63,107 nt of DNA from Streptomyces sp. sk2.1 (lineage in GTDB: Bacteria > Actinomycetota > Actinomycetes > Streptomycetales > Streptomycetaceae). Each line of letters starts with the position of its first letter. Position 1 is the first letter of the stretch. Below are positions 1 to 8,143 of the stretch, in pieces. The DNA is taken from positions 1,445,526 through 1,508,632 of the forward strand of contig NZ_RDBO01000020.1 of NCBI RefSeq assembly GCF_008120935.1. The letters are read 5' to 3'. The translations under genes and the position numbers were made by a program. Below the pieces are notes generated by a model. That model worked only from the letters and a program-made list of their open reading frames with translations. It made no database searches and was not told the DNA's origin.

Positions 1-1
1 G

Positions 2-913
2 GTCGGGGAGGGGTCGGCCGTCCTGCTGGGACGCGGCTGGGCCTGGATCCGGGGCGAGGAGGGGTGGGACAGCGACTCCGCGATGAAGGCCGGCGGGGTG
101 GTACTCGTCGCCTACGCAGTCGGCCGGAGCCTGTTCGCCTCGCTCGGTATCTACACCGGTTACGTGATTCCTCCCGCGATCGTGGCGTGGTGCCTGGTGG
201 CCCGCCAGCACACCGAGTTGGCCGCCGCCGTCCGGGTCGCGACCCGGGAGGCGAAGGACGCCGAGCGGGAGCGGCTGCTGGCCGAGGCCCGGGCGGACGT
301 CGCGAAGAAGGCGAAGGCCGCGGCGGAGGGCAGGATCAAGGCAGCTGCCGAGCGGCGCCGGGCCGGGACAGGCGCGGAGGAGGCCACAGGCGGCAAGGAC
401 CAAGCCACCGAGCCCGTCGAGGAGGACCAGGACGAACAGGTGGAGGACGACGATCTGACGCTCGACGACATCGCCGCGGTCATCCGGAGAGTCGCTGCCC
501 GCCACCCGCACCACCTCGGTGTCCACCTCTCCGACCTCCTGCCCGAACCCGAGCTGGAGGGGTGGGAGCAGGTTGACCTCAAGGCTGCGCTCAAGGACGT
601 CTGGCTGCTGCCGGTCACCTCCTTCAAGCTCACCTTCCCGAAGGCACCCGCACGGACCCGCGACGGGGTCCGGCTGGAGCACCTTCCGGCCGCCCCCGTG
701 CCCCCCGCTGGACCGGCCGGGGAGGGGGCTCCGCAGGGCGCCCCGGCGGGGGCTGAGGAGGGGCCCCGTCCGGTGTCCGCCGGGGGGTGCCCCGGCACCC
801 CGTCCGAGGGCCGCTCCAGCACCCCCGCCAGCACCCCGTCCAGGGCGGCTGGAGGGGCGCCGCTCGACCCCTCCCCGACCGCGGCCCTGGCCCCCTCCCA
901 GGGGACCCGGTAG
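2..913 (+). CDS. Membrane-anchored coiled-coil protein of unknown function, 5' end outside window
   Basis: The frame is open from the window edge, so the true start is probably upstream; an internal ATG at 83 would give 276 residues. A hydrophobic stretch (about residues 4-42 from that ATG) suggests one or two membrane segments. A charged Ala/Glu/Lys/Arg-rich helix (about 45-100) follows, then an acidic patch (EEDQDEQVEDDD). Next comes a compact region that looks like a folded domain (LTLDDIAAVIRR to FPKAPARTRDGV). The last 80 residues are Pro/Ala/Gly-rich and low complexity. Membrane proteins of this kind are common in early regions of Streptomyces phages and integrative elements, but I do not recognise a family. 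Function unknown. Confidence 0.65.
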   Translation, partial: VGEGSAVLLGRGWAWIRGEEGWDSDSAMKAGGVVLVAYAVGRSLFASLGIYTGYVIPPAIVAWCLVARQHTELAAAVRVATREAKDAERERLLAEARADVAKKAKAAAEGRIKAAAERRRAGTGAEEATGGKDQATEPVEEDQDEQVEDDDLTLDDIAAVIRRVAARHPHHLGVHLSDLLPEPELEGWEQVDLKAALKDVWLLPVTSFKLTFPKAPARTRDGVRLEHLPAAPVPPAGPAGEGAPQGAPAGAEEGPRPVSAGGCPGTPSEGRSSTPASTPSRAAGGAPLDPSPTAALAPSQGTR

Positions 914-1030
914 CCGGGTAGTCGTCGCAGGTCAGCCCGCCTACCTACCGCCGCCTACCGACCGCCTGCCTACCCGCCTACCGGCCCGATCCCAGCAGGG
1001 GAGCGGGCCACTGAACCCGAGGAGAGAGAC

Positions 1031-1252
1031 ATGGCCACTACCACCTACTGGACCTGGATCGTGGAGTGCGACGAGCCCGGCACGGGACGCCGCATCGCTT
1101 CCGAGGGCGAGGTCCTCGCGCCCCTGGACGCGACCGAGCAGGAGATCCGCCAGCGGCTGTTCCCGGACCTGACCGCGGAGCTCCAGCGCCGGTACGGCGC
1201 GGGGTTCCAGGTCGAGGATCTGGCCCCGTCCTGCCGCTTCGACCGCAAGTGA
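1031..1252 (+). CDS. Small hypothetical protein (73 aa)
   Basis: An ATG follows a purine-rich ribosome-binding site (GAGGAGAGAG) at about 1019-1028. The product is soluble and acidic, with no signal peptide or membrane segment and one Cys near each end. Residues 35-60 look like an amphipathic helix (EQEIRQRLFPDLTAELQRR). It is co-directional with the preceding gene, about 117 bases downstream, and faces the glycosyltransferase gene convergently. I do not recognise a family; small genes like this are typical of actinophage early or moron regions. Confidence 0.6.
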   Translation: MATTTYWTWIVECDEPGTGRRIASEGEVLAPLDATEQEIRQRLFPDLTAELQRRYGAGFQVEDLAPSCRFDRK

Positions 1253-1437
1253 GCCCACCCGCCTGACGGCTGCCCGATCTGCCCGTCTCGCACGGGCGGT
1301 GACGGGGAGCCGGCCGCCCGCGAGTGGGGCAGCCGCTGACCCGCGACACGGGGCGCCCGGGACCCCGTTGTCGGTCCCGGCCCGTACCGTGGACGGCATC
1401 CCATCCGCGCTTCATGGCTGCGGCGCGCTGGACCCAG

Positions 1438-1468
1438 GGCCCCTCTCAAGCTGCGCTCGGGAGGGGCC
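1438..1468. terminator. Bidirectional terminator-like hairpin
   Basis: An 8-bp perfect stem (GGCCCCTC / GAGGGGCC) with a 15-base loop lies between the convergent genes ending at 1252 and 1479. There is no T-tract, which is usual for actinobacterial terminators. Placement is the main support. Confidence 0.5.
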
Positions 1469-1478
1469 TCTCCACGCG

Positions 1479-2462
1479 CTACGCCGGAACCGGAACCAGC
1501 GCGGGCACCAGGCCCTCGACCGCACGAACCCAGTCTTCCAACTCAGGCTTCGGGTCCAGGGCCGTAGCACGCCGCAGAGACGCCGCCGACGCCGCGTCCC
1601 ACGCCCCTGGAGCCCCCAGCAGCTCCCGGAGCCGCACCACCCACCGCGCTGGCGCGTCCCGAGGCGTGAAGGTCCCTGCCTCGCCTAGGCACTCCACCAG
1701 GCCCGGCGTCGGCGCCGCCATCACCGGGATCCCCGACATCACCGCCTCCGCCGCGACCATCCCGTACGACTCGTACACCGACGGCACGAGCAGCACCTTC
1801 GTCTTCGCCCACACGTCGTCCCGCATGTTCGTCGTCTGCGGCACGACCGTCACGTTCGGCGAGTGACCCCACGTGATCTGCTCCCCGTGCCCGCCCATCA
1901 CCCCGAGGAACGGGACGTCCGGGAACGCCCTCGAGAGCTTCTGGAACACCTCAACGCCCTTGTGCCTGGACAGGTTCACCAGCGTCACGTGATCGCCCGG
2001 GGCCGTCGCGTGGTCCTTCGGCCACACCGGAGGGTGCACCACCATCCACGCCCCGGCCTTGTGCTCGTACTGGGCGGCGATCCACTCGGTGTTGAACACC
2101 GTCAGGTCCGGCCTCGTGGCCAAGATCTGCTTGTTCATCCCGAACGTGTTGTGCTGGACGAAGACGGACTTCGCCCCGATCCGACGCGCCGCGAGGTTCG
2201 CGTGGGTCGCGTTCTGATGGTGGGAGACGACGACGTCCGGCCGGTCGACGATGACCTGGGCCGTGGCCGCCGACACCCCCGCACGGGACAGGCACCGGAT
2301 CCCGTCGTACTCGAAGGATGGCGGCGCTTCCGGCATGTCCGAGACGACGACGGTGACCTCGTGCCCGGCGTCGGCGAGGGCCCGCATCATGGCGTGGGCC
2401 ATGGTCTCCGAGCCGGCCATCCGGTACGGCGGGTAGTAGTGCACGTGCGCGTGGACTCGCAT
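1479..2462 (-). CDS. GT4-like glycosyltransferase (phage-encoded)
   Basis: The 327-residue product has the GT-B layout. The N-terminal half opens with MRVHAHVHYYPPYRMAGSE, as in acceptor-binding domains of GT1/GT4 enzymes. The C-terminal half has LVNLSRHKGVEVF (about 161-173) and an E-x7-E motif at E231/E239 in YESYGMVAAEA, which contacts the nucleotide-sugar donor in retaining GT4 enzymes. The ATG at 2462 is preferred over the longer frame because it matches the conserved N-terminus and follows the upstream gene's stop by 4 bases. It is the last gene of the minus-strand capsid block. The sugar and acceptor are unknown; virion protein glycosylation is the natural guess, cell-wall or DNA modification the alternatives. 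Confidence 0.85.
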   Translation of the reverse strand: MRVHAHVHYYPPYRMAGSETMAHAMMRALADAGHEVTVVVSDMPEAPPSFEYDGIRCLSRAGVSAATAQVIVDRPDVVVSHHQNATHANLAARRIGAKSVFVQHNTFGMNKQILATRPDLTVFNTEWIAAQYEHKAGAWMVVHPPVWPKDHATAPGDHVTLVNLSRHKGVEVFQKLSRAFPDVPFLGVMGGHGEQITWGHSPNVTVVPQTTNMRDDVWAKTKVLLVPSVYESYGMVAAEAVMSGIPVMAAPTPGLVECLGEAGTFTPRDAPARWVVRLRELLGAPGAWDAASAASLRRATALDPKPELEDWVRAVEGLVPALVPVPA

Positions 2463-2466
2463 TGGG

Positions 2467-3018
2467 CTATCCCCGAATCTTCCTGGGTACTGCGCTGAAC
2501 TCGATGACAGAACTGATGCAGCCCCCCTCGGGGCCGCGTGTGTAGATACGGGTCGGCTCAATGGCGTACGGCTGCGCCCCGTCGCAGCAGACCATCGCGT
2601 CGAAGAGGAGCTGCTCGTCCCACGCGCCGAGAGCGGCGGCGACGGTCATCTCCTCGCAGTCGAGATCCTGCTCATCCCCGGGCCAGCAGCGGGAAATGCC
2701 GGCCTCCATGGCCCAGCGCTCCTCCCAGCGCGACCCGCACGGCACCCCGCCGAAACCGCGCTGCTGCGACTTCGGGAGGAAGTTCCGCTGCCGGACCCGG
2801 ATCCACGCCATCCCGTCCCCGTCCGGGCTCGTGGAGTCGCAGTTCTGCGGGGTGTACGCCGCTGCGCCCGACCGGACCCAGCAGCACGAGCAGACAGGCC
2901 GGTCCGACTCGGCGAGACGGTCGCAGAGGCACCGGAGGAGATCCCCGACCATCTGCTCCGCCCGCCGGTCGCCGTTCTCCCCAAGGACCGTCCGGCTCAC
3001 GGGAGTGCCCTGTGACAT
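2467..3018 (-). CDS. Phage structural-module protein, Cys-rich (183 aa)
   Basis: The ATG at 3018 has a good upstream GAGGAG and overlaps the end of the preceding gene by 22 bases. The product has many Cys residues (LLRCLCDRL, PVCSCCWVR, FDAMVCCDG) and no membrane segment. Position between a connector-like gene and the glycosyltransferase suggests a head-tail joining or minor structural role. Cys-rich virion proteins recur in this prophage (neighbouring genes and the 418-residue tail protein), so disulfide or metal stabilisation of the particle is plausible. No family recognised. Confidence 0.7.
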   Translation of the reverse strand: MSQGTPVSRTVLGENGDRRAEQMVGDLLRCLCDRLAESDRPVCSCCWVRSGAAAYTPQNCDSTSPDGDGMAWIRVRQRNFLPKSQQRGFGGVPCGSRWEERWAMEAGISRCWPGDEQDLDCEEMTVAAALGAWDEQLLFDAMVCCDGAQPYAIEPTRIYTRGPEGGCISSVIEFSAVPRKIRG

Positions 3019-3833
3019 TCGCTCGCTCCTCGGTAAATCCACTGGGGACGGTCCAGGGTGCGGACCTGCGCGGTCCGGGCGTGGTTCTGCGGGTTCACGA
3101 GGGACACCCACGCATCAACGGACCCGATCCCGAAGCCCCCGGCCGGCACCTCGTACGTCACTCCGGCGCGCTGGATGCGCTTCGCTCCGACGAGGCTCCG
3201 GCACTGCCCGCCGCAGAACGACTGGTAGTACGCGCAGGCCAACTCCGAGACCGCCCGGATGGCTTCCAGGGACCGCTCGGGGTTGATCCCGCGGAGATAG
3301 CGGACGCAGAAGCTCCCCTGCTCCCCGCACGGCACGCGCATGTCCTGGTTGTGGGGCCAGCAGCCGTTCAGCCGGGCGAGACCGCCGCGGCTGTCCAGGT
3401 GCCAGTCCACGCCCTCGACGAGGACTTCCCCGTCGACCGTCACGGACAGGATCTCGTTCACGGGCCCGGGGAGCCGGATCGTGCAGCCGATCTCGCAGTC
3501 CGAACACGCACACCCGCACCCGGCGTTGTAGATGCTCCCGCCCGACAGGTACGGGCGCAGCACGGCACGCCCCCTGCCTGCTGGCCGGCAGTGGGACGGG
3601 CCGCAGGGGCGCACGAGGTCCTCGCAGAGCCCCCAGAGCCCCGCCGTCCTGGACTTCAGCATCTCCCCGGCGAGCCGCTGCGCCTTGAGCGCGCGCCGCT
3701 GTTCGGGGGTGTAGTCCTCGGGCGGGGTCTCCGGGGGAATCGGCCACGGGGACGGCCAGGTCTCGCAGCAGAGATCCGGGTCCACGGGCCACGGACGGCA
3801 AGCGCACATGTCACCCGGTGCTTGCAGCGCCAT
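2997..3833 (-). CDS. Probable head-tail connector / neck protein (278 aa)
   Basis: The start at 3833 (MALQAPGDMCACRPW) opens a Cys-rich N-terminus. A helical stretch (about 35-60) and a beta-rich region follow, with a Cys cluster NAGCGCACSDCEIGC near 105-120. The C-terminal part (YLRGINPERSLEAIRAVSELACAYYQSFCGG) resembles the helical core of actinophage head-to-tail connectors in spacing, but this is judged from context more than motif. It lies three genes downstream of the capsid gene, where connectors normally sit. It overlaps the next gene by 22 bases, indicating coupled translation. Confidence 0.6.
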   Translation of the reverse strand: MALQAPGDMCACRPWPVDPDLCCETWPSPWPIPPETPPEDYTPEQRRALKAQRLAGEMLKSRTAGLWGLCEDLVRPCGPSHCRPAGRGRAVLRPYLSGGSIYNAGCGCACSDCEIGCTIRLPGPVNEILSVTVDGEVLVEGVDWHLDSRGGLARLNGCWPHNQDMRVPCGEQGSFCVRYLRGINPERSLEAIRAVSELACAYYQSFCGGQCRSLVGAKRIQRAGVTYEVPAGGFGIGSVDAWVSLVNPQNHARTAQVRTLDRPQWIYRGASECHRALP

Positions 3834-3852
3834 CGCGCTTACCTCCTTGCCG

Positions 3853-5100
3853 TCAGCCGGAGTACGGATCCATCGGGACGTCCGCGACAGTGCACGTCCG
3901 CTCCCGTGTGGCTTCGGCCCGGTACGAGCAGACCCGGTAGCGGCCGGGGTAGCGGTAGACGTGCGTGGCGTCCACAACTCCGGTGTCCCCCGCGTCCGCT
4001 TCGGTGGTCTCCCGATCACCCCAGTCGATGACGACGTGGCCGGCGGCCTGCGGCGGCAGGACGACCGTGGCCGCGATCCGGTTGGGCTCCTCGGGGGTTG
4101 CTGCGCCCGTGATCGCCATGTCCGGGGCGTCCGACGGGAGCGGGAGGGTGATCTCCTTCTCCGAGCAGACGACCGGGTCTTCCTTGTCGCAGACGCGGAT
4201 GGTGACCGGGGCGCCGTACGTGGTCTCCGCGTACTTGTGGGAGACCGCAGCGAGGTCACCGACCTCCTGCACGGGAGATCCGTCGCCCCAGTCGACCAGG
4301 ACGGGGCCCAGGCCGTTGTTGTCCGCGGCGAGGCGGACGGTCATGCGGGTGAAGTCGGCGGGGTCGGCGATGATCGAGAGGGTCGCCGGGTCCGGGATCG
4401 GGCGGGGGACCTCGATGCAGTCGCAGTCGGCCTCCGGCGGCGGGAGGGTGACGATGCCCTCCCAGTACGGCTCCTCCTCGTCCGGGTCGAACGGCTCGGG
4501 GAGTCCGCTGGGCATGCCGTCGGTCAGGGTGATGTTGTACGGGCCCCTGCCCCAGCGGGTACGGGTCTTGGTGCGCCCGGTGAAGACGAATGCCACCTCA
4601 TCCGTGCCGCCCATGGTCAGGTCGCCGGGGGTCGCGCCGGTGATCCACGGGTACACGCGGTAGTACCACTGCCCCTCGGCCTCGGACTGGCCCGAGCAGG
4701 CGTCGGACTCGCCCATGGAGCGGGCCCACACCTCGATGGCGTATCCGGCGGAGCAGTCGATCCGCTGAGTCCCGAACCGGCCGATGGCCTCGCCGGAGCT
4801 GTCGCGGGTGATGCGCGCGGCGGGGTTCATGAAGCTGAAAGCGTCGAGGTTGATTTGCGACCAGGTCGCTTCGATGGTGTGGTAGTTGACCTTGTCGCAG
4901 CCGACCTCGGTGGCGCAGGCGGTGCCGTCGAATCCGGTCTGGGTCCGCGGCTCGGCCTCCTCGACCTCGGGGGTGTCGGTGATCGTGGCGATGCATCGGC
5001 TCACGACGGCGTTGCAGTCGCCATAGACAGGGCGGCCACAGGAGTCGACGCGGGTAATGCGCACGACCTCCCAGGCGCCGGGGATCATGCAGGTGGTCAC
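3853..5100 (-). CDS. Virion protein with two PKD-like Ig domains
   Basis: The GTG start at 5100 overlaps the upstream stop in GTGA and follows GGGAGGAG, so it is chosen over the ATG 12 bases later. The 415-residue product has an unrecognised N-terminal half and two PKD-type beta-sandwich domains in its C-terminal half. Both carry the hallmark WGDGS/WGDRE motif (VDWGDGSPVQEV and VIDWGDRETTE) followed by the characteristic strand ending HKYAE or HVYRYPG. PKD and other Ig-like domains on virions commonly act as surface decoration or weak adhesins. Position after the capsid gene supports a head decoration or neck-appendage role. Confidence 0.75.
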   Translation of the reverse strand: MTTCMIPGAWEVVRITRVDSCGRPVYGDCNAVVSRCIATITDTPEVEEAEPRTQTGFDGTACATEVGCDKVNYHTIEATWSQINLDAFSFMNPAARITRDSSGEAIGRFGTQRIDCSAGYAIEVWARSMGESDACSGQSEAEGQWYYRVYPWITGATPGDLTMGGTDEVAFVFTGRTKTRTRWGRGPYNITLTDGMPSGLPEPFDPDEEEPYWEGIVTLPPPEADCDCIEVPRPIPDPATLSIIADPADFTRMTVRLAADNNGLGPVLVDWGDGSPVQEVGDLAAVSHKYAETTYGAPVTIRVCDKEDPVVCSEKEITLPLPSDAPDMAITGAATPEEPNRIAATVVLPPQAAGHVVIDWGDRETTEADAGDTGVVDATHVYRYPGRYRVCSYRAEATRERTCTVADVPMDPYSG

Positions 5101-5885
5101 GGTGCTCCTCCCGGGCAAGCAGGGACGGTGATGGTCGCCGCGAGGCAATCTGCCGTCAGGACGTAGAGGCGCTCGGCGACGGCAGAGCGCTGGTTGGTGC
5201 GGGCGTCGAAGTCGGGGGTGGCGACGATCGCGGTGCGCCAGATCCCGACTTCTCCGGTGACGAGGAGCGTGAGGGTCTCGTCACCGGGCTCGCCGGGATA
5301 GCCGCTGCCGACGACGATCCGAGTTCCCCAGACGGTCTCCAGCCGGTCGCCGGTCCGGGTCAGCAGGTGGTTCGCCGCGAGGACCGGGAGGTAGCGGGTG
5401 GGGACGTGTAGAACCGGGGCGCCCGCGTAGTTCTTGGCCGCGTGAGCTTCGAGCTTCCCAAGAGCGCAGTCCGGGGTAGGGGCTTCCCCGAGGTCGACGA
5501 GGTCGGGCCGGGTCGTCTGCTGCTCCCAGAAGACGGTCTCGGCCCGGTGCTGCTCCCCGCGTGCGAGGTGCGCGGTGGCCCGGTCCTCGGCGTCGAAGTT
5601 CGGGGACACGCAGACGACGCCCGACGTGACGAGGAAGGGCGCGCCTTCCACGGGGACAGGGGCGTACGGGGTGATCTCCTTCTCGCCGTCGGGGCAGAAC
5701 CCCTCGAGCGATCCGGTGTTGAGGTCGCACATCTCCGACCAGTAGCGGACGCCGTGCTGGTAGGCGGTCGCGGGCGCGCCCCCCGCCGCTTGGACTGCGA
5801 GTGAGAGCAGTCCGAAGGGGCGAGGGGCGGCGGTCGGAGCTGCGACCTCGTAGCGGGGCGTGAAGCCCTCTACGGCGGTCGTCAT
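5097..5885 (-). CDS. Capsid-module protein, probable minor head/structural (262 aa)
   Basis: It starts 27 bases after the capsid gene and is translationally coupled to the PKD gene by a GTGA overlap, so it belongs to the same transcript. It is a soluble protein with no signal peptide. Motifs include VRYWSEMCDLNTGSLEGFCPDGEKE and a C-terminal half rich in beta-type sequence (VWGTRIVVGSG, LTLLVTGEVGIWRTAIV). Similar genes often follow the capsid gene in Streptomyces siphophages, but I cannot name the family. A role in capsid stabilisation or as a head-tail spacer is inferred from position. Confidence 0.65.
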   Translation of the reverse strand: MTTAVEGFTPRYEVAAPTAAPRPFGLLSLAVQAAGGAPATAYQHGVRYWSEMCDLNTGSLEGFCPDGEKEITPYAPVPVEGAPFLVTSGVVCVSPNFDAEDRATAHLARGEQHRAETVFWEQQTTRPDLVDLGEAPTPDCALGKLEAHAAKNYAGAPVLHVPTRYLPVLAANHLLTRTGDRLETVWGTRIVVGSGYPGEPGDETLTLLVTGEVGIWRTAIVATPDFDARTNQRSAVAERLYVLTADCLAATITVPACPGGAP

Positions 5886-5911
5886 CTCAGTACCTCGGCT
5901 CTACGGTCGGG

Positions 5912-7684
5912 TCAGCGGCGGCGGGGGGCGACGCGGAGCTGCTCCGGGGCCGGGGTCGGGATGAACGGGGTGCACTCGGAGACGACTTGACCACCGCTGA
6001 CACCGTTCGCGCAGAGCGGGACGGTGAAGCTGGCGGCCTGTCCGCAGCGGCGGGCGATGGCGTAGAGGTCCTCGGCGAAGAGCCGGATCTCCTTGTTCGC
6101 CTGGATGAGGGCCTTGTCGTGGACCATCTCGAGCTGGACGGACGGGCCAACGATGTTGACGAAGGTGCCCGCCTGGAACAGCAGGAACGTCATCGAGGTC
6201 GGGTACTGGGTGACGGCGGCGTCATCGCGCAGCCACTCGTCCTGCCAGCCGCGCACGAACTGGGGCCGGATCCCGCGGAGCAGGAGGTAGTTGATGACGT
6301 CCTGGTCGGTGGCGGCCCAGCGGCCCTCGATGGCGTTCTTCTTGGTGAGGTCGGCCCGCAGGACGGAGAGGACCCACAGGGGGAAGACCGCTTCGAGGGT
6401 GGTCGTGAAGGCGAGGCGGCGGCGCTCGCGGATCCGGTGCGCCTGGAGCTCGATGAAGCTGAGGAAGCTCTCGATGAGGCCGGGGCCGTGGTTGCCGTAC
6501 TCGCTGAGGTCGGTGTGGGCGCCGGACTCGCTCGCGATGGAGTCGACGATCTTCTGGATGCGCTGCCCGTTCAGGTGGTGCTGGTGGGCGATGAGCAGCT
6601 CCGTCACGGCGCGCTCGACCTGCTCCGGGGCAACACGGGACTGGATGATGCCCGTCTGGAGGCAGTAGGAGCAGCCTTCCAGCTTCGCCTCGTCCCAGCC
6701 CTCGGGGCACGGCAGCTCGACGCACGGCTTCTCCAGGTCGTAGCCCTGGTTCATGTCGCCGTCGGAGAAGCAGAACGGGGTGTACAGCGCGGTGTAGTCC
6801 GGGGTGGTCGGCCACATGACGCCGCCACGGGAGGTGACGAGGGTCGGGAGGTCCAGGAGGCCGTCCAGGGACCCCTCGACGGGGCACAGCTCGTCGCGGA
6901 TCTCCATCGGGGCGCACCAGGCGTAGCCGGTGGACAGGCCCGGGATCGGGGTGGAGGCGGTGAGGCTCTGGCTGCGCTTGAGGAGGGTCGCGGCGAGGGA
7001 CTGGCCGAACTGGGCGTGCTCGTTGGCGACCTGGTCGATCTTGTGCCAGTCGGCGGCCTGCTCAGCGACGTGGTGGGTCTCCGGGACGACACGCTGGAGC
7101 GAAGCGAGCTGGATGCCCTTGTCGGTGACGCGGGCGGAGGCGCGGCCGGCGCGCTCGGTGATCGCGGCGGACAGGGCGGCGAACGAGGGGATGTTCGTGC
7201 CGCTGTAGTGGCCGGGGAGATCCGACGAGGCGACGAGGTTGAAGCGGTTGAGGTAGGACGCGCTGCTCGAGGACCGGGAGGCACCGGTGCTGCGCCGGGC
7301 GGGCGGGACGGCCGTGGATGCGGAGATCACCTCGGCGCCGGAAGCGGTGGGGACCTCGGTGGAGTTGATCCGGGCGGCGAGAGCAGCGGCAGCGGCCTTG
7401 CGGTCGGCCTTGGCCTTCTCATCCGCGAGGAAAGCGGTGCGGGCGTTGATGGCGTCAGAGACGTCGGCGAGGAGGCTGATCTCGCGGAGCTGGTCCTCGG
7501 TGACGTCATCGGTACCGTCGAGAACGCCGGTCTTCTCGCGGACGGCGGCGGTGAGGGCCGTCATGTCGACGTGCCCGGAGGAAAGGAGGTCGGCGAGGGT
7601 GCCCTTGCGGGTCTCGGCCTGCTCCTCTTCGGTGAGGCTGGTGTCGATCTCGCGGAGGGCGGCGAGGACTTCGGTCAGGTCCAT
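5912..7684 (-). CDS. Major capsid protein with N-terminal scaffold-like domain
   Basis: The ATG at 7684 has AGGAG 8 bases upstream. The 590-residue product starts with about 110 residues of charged Ala/Glu/Lys helix (MDLTEVLAALREIDTSL to ADRKAAAAALAARI), as in fused scaffold (delta) domains that are cleaved during head maturation. A low-complexity Ser/Thr linker follows, then a large domain. The C-terminal part (FQAGTFVNIVGPSVQLEMVHD, EIRLFAEDLYAIARRCG) fits the HK97-like fold of long actinophage capsid proteins. A divergent plus-strand block carries the portal and a protease expected to process it. Capsid assignment rests on size, order and domain layout. Confidence 0.75.
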   Translation of the reverse strand: MDLTEVLAALREIDTSLTEEEQAETRKGTLADLLSSGHVDMTALTAAVREKTGVLDGTDDVTEDQLREISLLADVSDAINARTAFLADEKAKADRKAAAAALAARINSTEVPTASGAEVISASTAVPPARRSTGASRSSSSASYLNRFNLVASSDLPGHYSGTNIPSFAALSAAITERAGRASARVTDKGIQLASLQRVVPETHHVAEQAADWHKIDQVANEHAQFGQSLAATLLKRSQSLTASTPIPGLSTGYAWCAPMEIRDELCPVEGSLDGLLDLPTLVTSRGGVMWPTTPDYTALYTPFCFSDGDMNQGYDLEKPCVELPCPEGWDEAKLEGCSYCLQTGIIQSRVAPEQVERAVTELLIAHQHHLNGQRIQKIVDSIASESGAHTDLSEYGNHGPGLIESFLSFIELQAHRIRERRRLAFTTTLEAVFPLWVLSVLRADLTKKNAIEGRWAATDQDVINYLLLRGIRPQFVRGWQDEWLRDDAAVTQYPTSMTFLLFQAGTFVNIVGPSVQLEMVHDKALIQANKEIRLFAEDLYAIARRCGQAASFTVPLCANGVSGGQVVSECTPFIPTPAPEQLRVAPRRR

Positions 7685-7761
7685 GGGTGGACTCCTGGTG
7701 CGCGGAAGGGTCATTGACGACGCCTGTCCGGCCCTCAGCACCAGCGACATGCGGTTCCAGG

Positions 7762-7782
7762 ATATGACACTTGGTCTCATAT
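7762..7782. promoter_or_regulatory. AT-rich dyad, candidate operator/late promoter element
   Basis: Perfect 6-bp arms ATATGA and TCATAT are separated by 9 bases between two divergent head transcription units. In DNA this GC-rich such an AT-rich dyad is unusual and sits where both promoters must lie. Binding protein unknown. Confidence 0.45.
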
Positions 7783-7788
7783 AAAACC

Positions 7789-7842
7789 GGGTCACGTATG
7801 GGACTGGGTCACGAAAGGGCGCATCCCGCCTATCCTGGGCGG
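7789..7842 (+). promoter_or_regulatory. Direct repeats plus -10-like element, possible leaderless promoter
   Basis: GGGTCACG occurs at 7789-7796 and 7806-7813, start-to-start distance 17. TATCCT at 7831-7836 lies 6 bases before the GTG at 7843, so transcription could begin at or next to the start codon, giving a leaderless mRNA; there is no clear ribosome-binding site. A -35 match is weak. Confidence 0.35.
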
Positions 7843-8142
7843 GTGATATCACATTTCGGGTTCTATCTGCTGGCGGTTCTTTCGTCGTGCCGCCTCAACC
7901 GGCTGGTGGTCACCGATGTGATCACTCACCCTCTCCGCGCCTGGCTCGAGAAGCGGTCAGGGTTCCTGGGCCGGTTCTTGTCGATGCTGGTGTCCTGCAC
8001 GTGGTGCGTCGGGGTGTACACCGCCCTGGCGTGCGCGTCGTACGTCCACTGGGCGGTCGGCTGGGACTGGTCGCTGCTTCCGCTGACATCGTTGTCGATC
8101 GGGTGGGTTGCTCCTGTCCTTGCCGGATGGATCGAGGATTGA
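7843..8142 (+). CDS. DUF1360-like small membrane protein (99 aa)
   Basis: The GTG at 7843 starts the conserved part (VISHFGFYLLAVLSSCRLNRLVVTD); ATGs at 7771 and 7798 would add an unconvincing N-terminus. Three hydrophobic stretches are seen (about 5-15, 48-65, 75-95), with a Cys-Thr-Trp-Cys motif in between (SCTWCVGVYTALA). This matches the DUF1360 pattern: a short membrane protein common next to portal genes in actinophages. Role unknown. It is coupled to the portal gene, whose ATG begins 2 bases after this stop codon. Confidence 0.7.
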   Translation: MISHFGFYLLAVLSSCRLNRLVVTDVITHPLRAWLEKRSGFLGRFLSMLVSCTWCVGVYTALACASYVHWAVGWDWSLLPLTSLSIGWVAPVLAGWIED

Positions 8143-8143
8143 A

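Noticed and set aside
5987..7717. 576-codon open frame on the plus strand over the capsid gene
   Set aside because: It is the antisense of the capsid gene in GC-rich DNA; it reads as Gly/Val/Ala/Asp-rich noise and lacks a ribosome-binding site.
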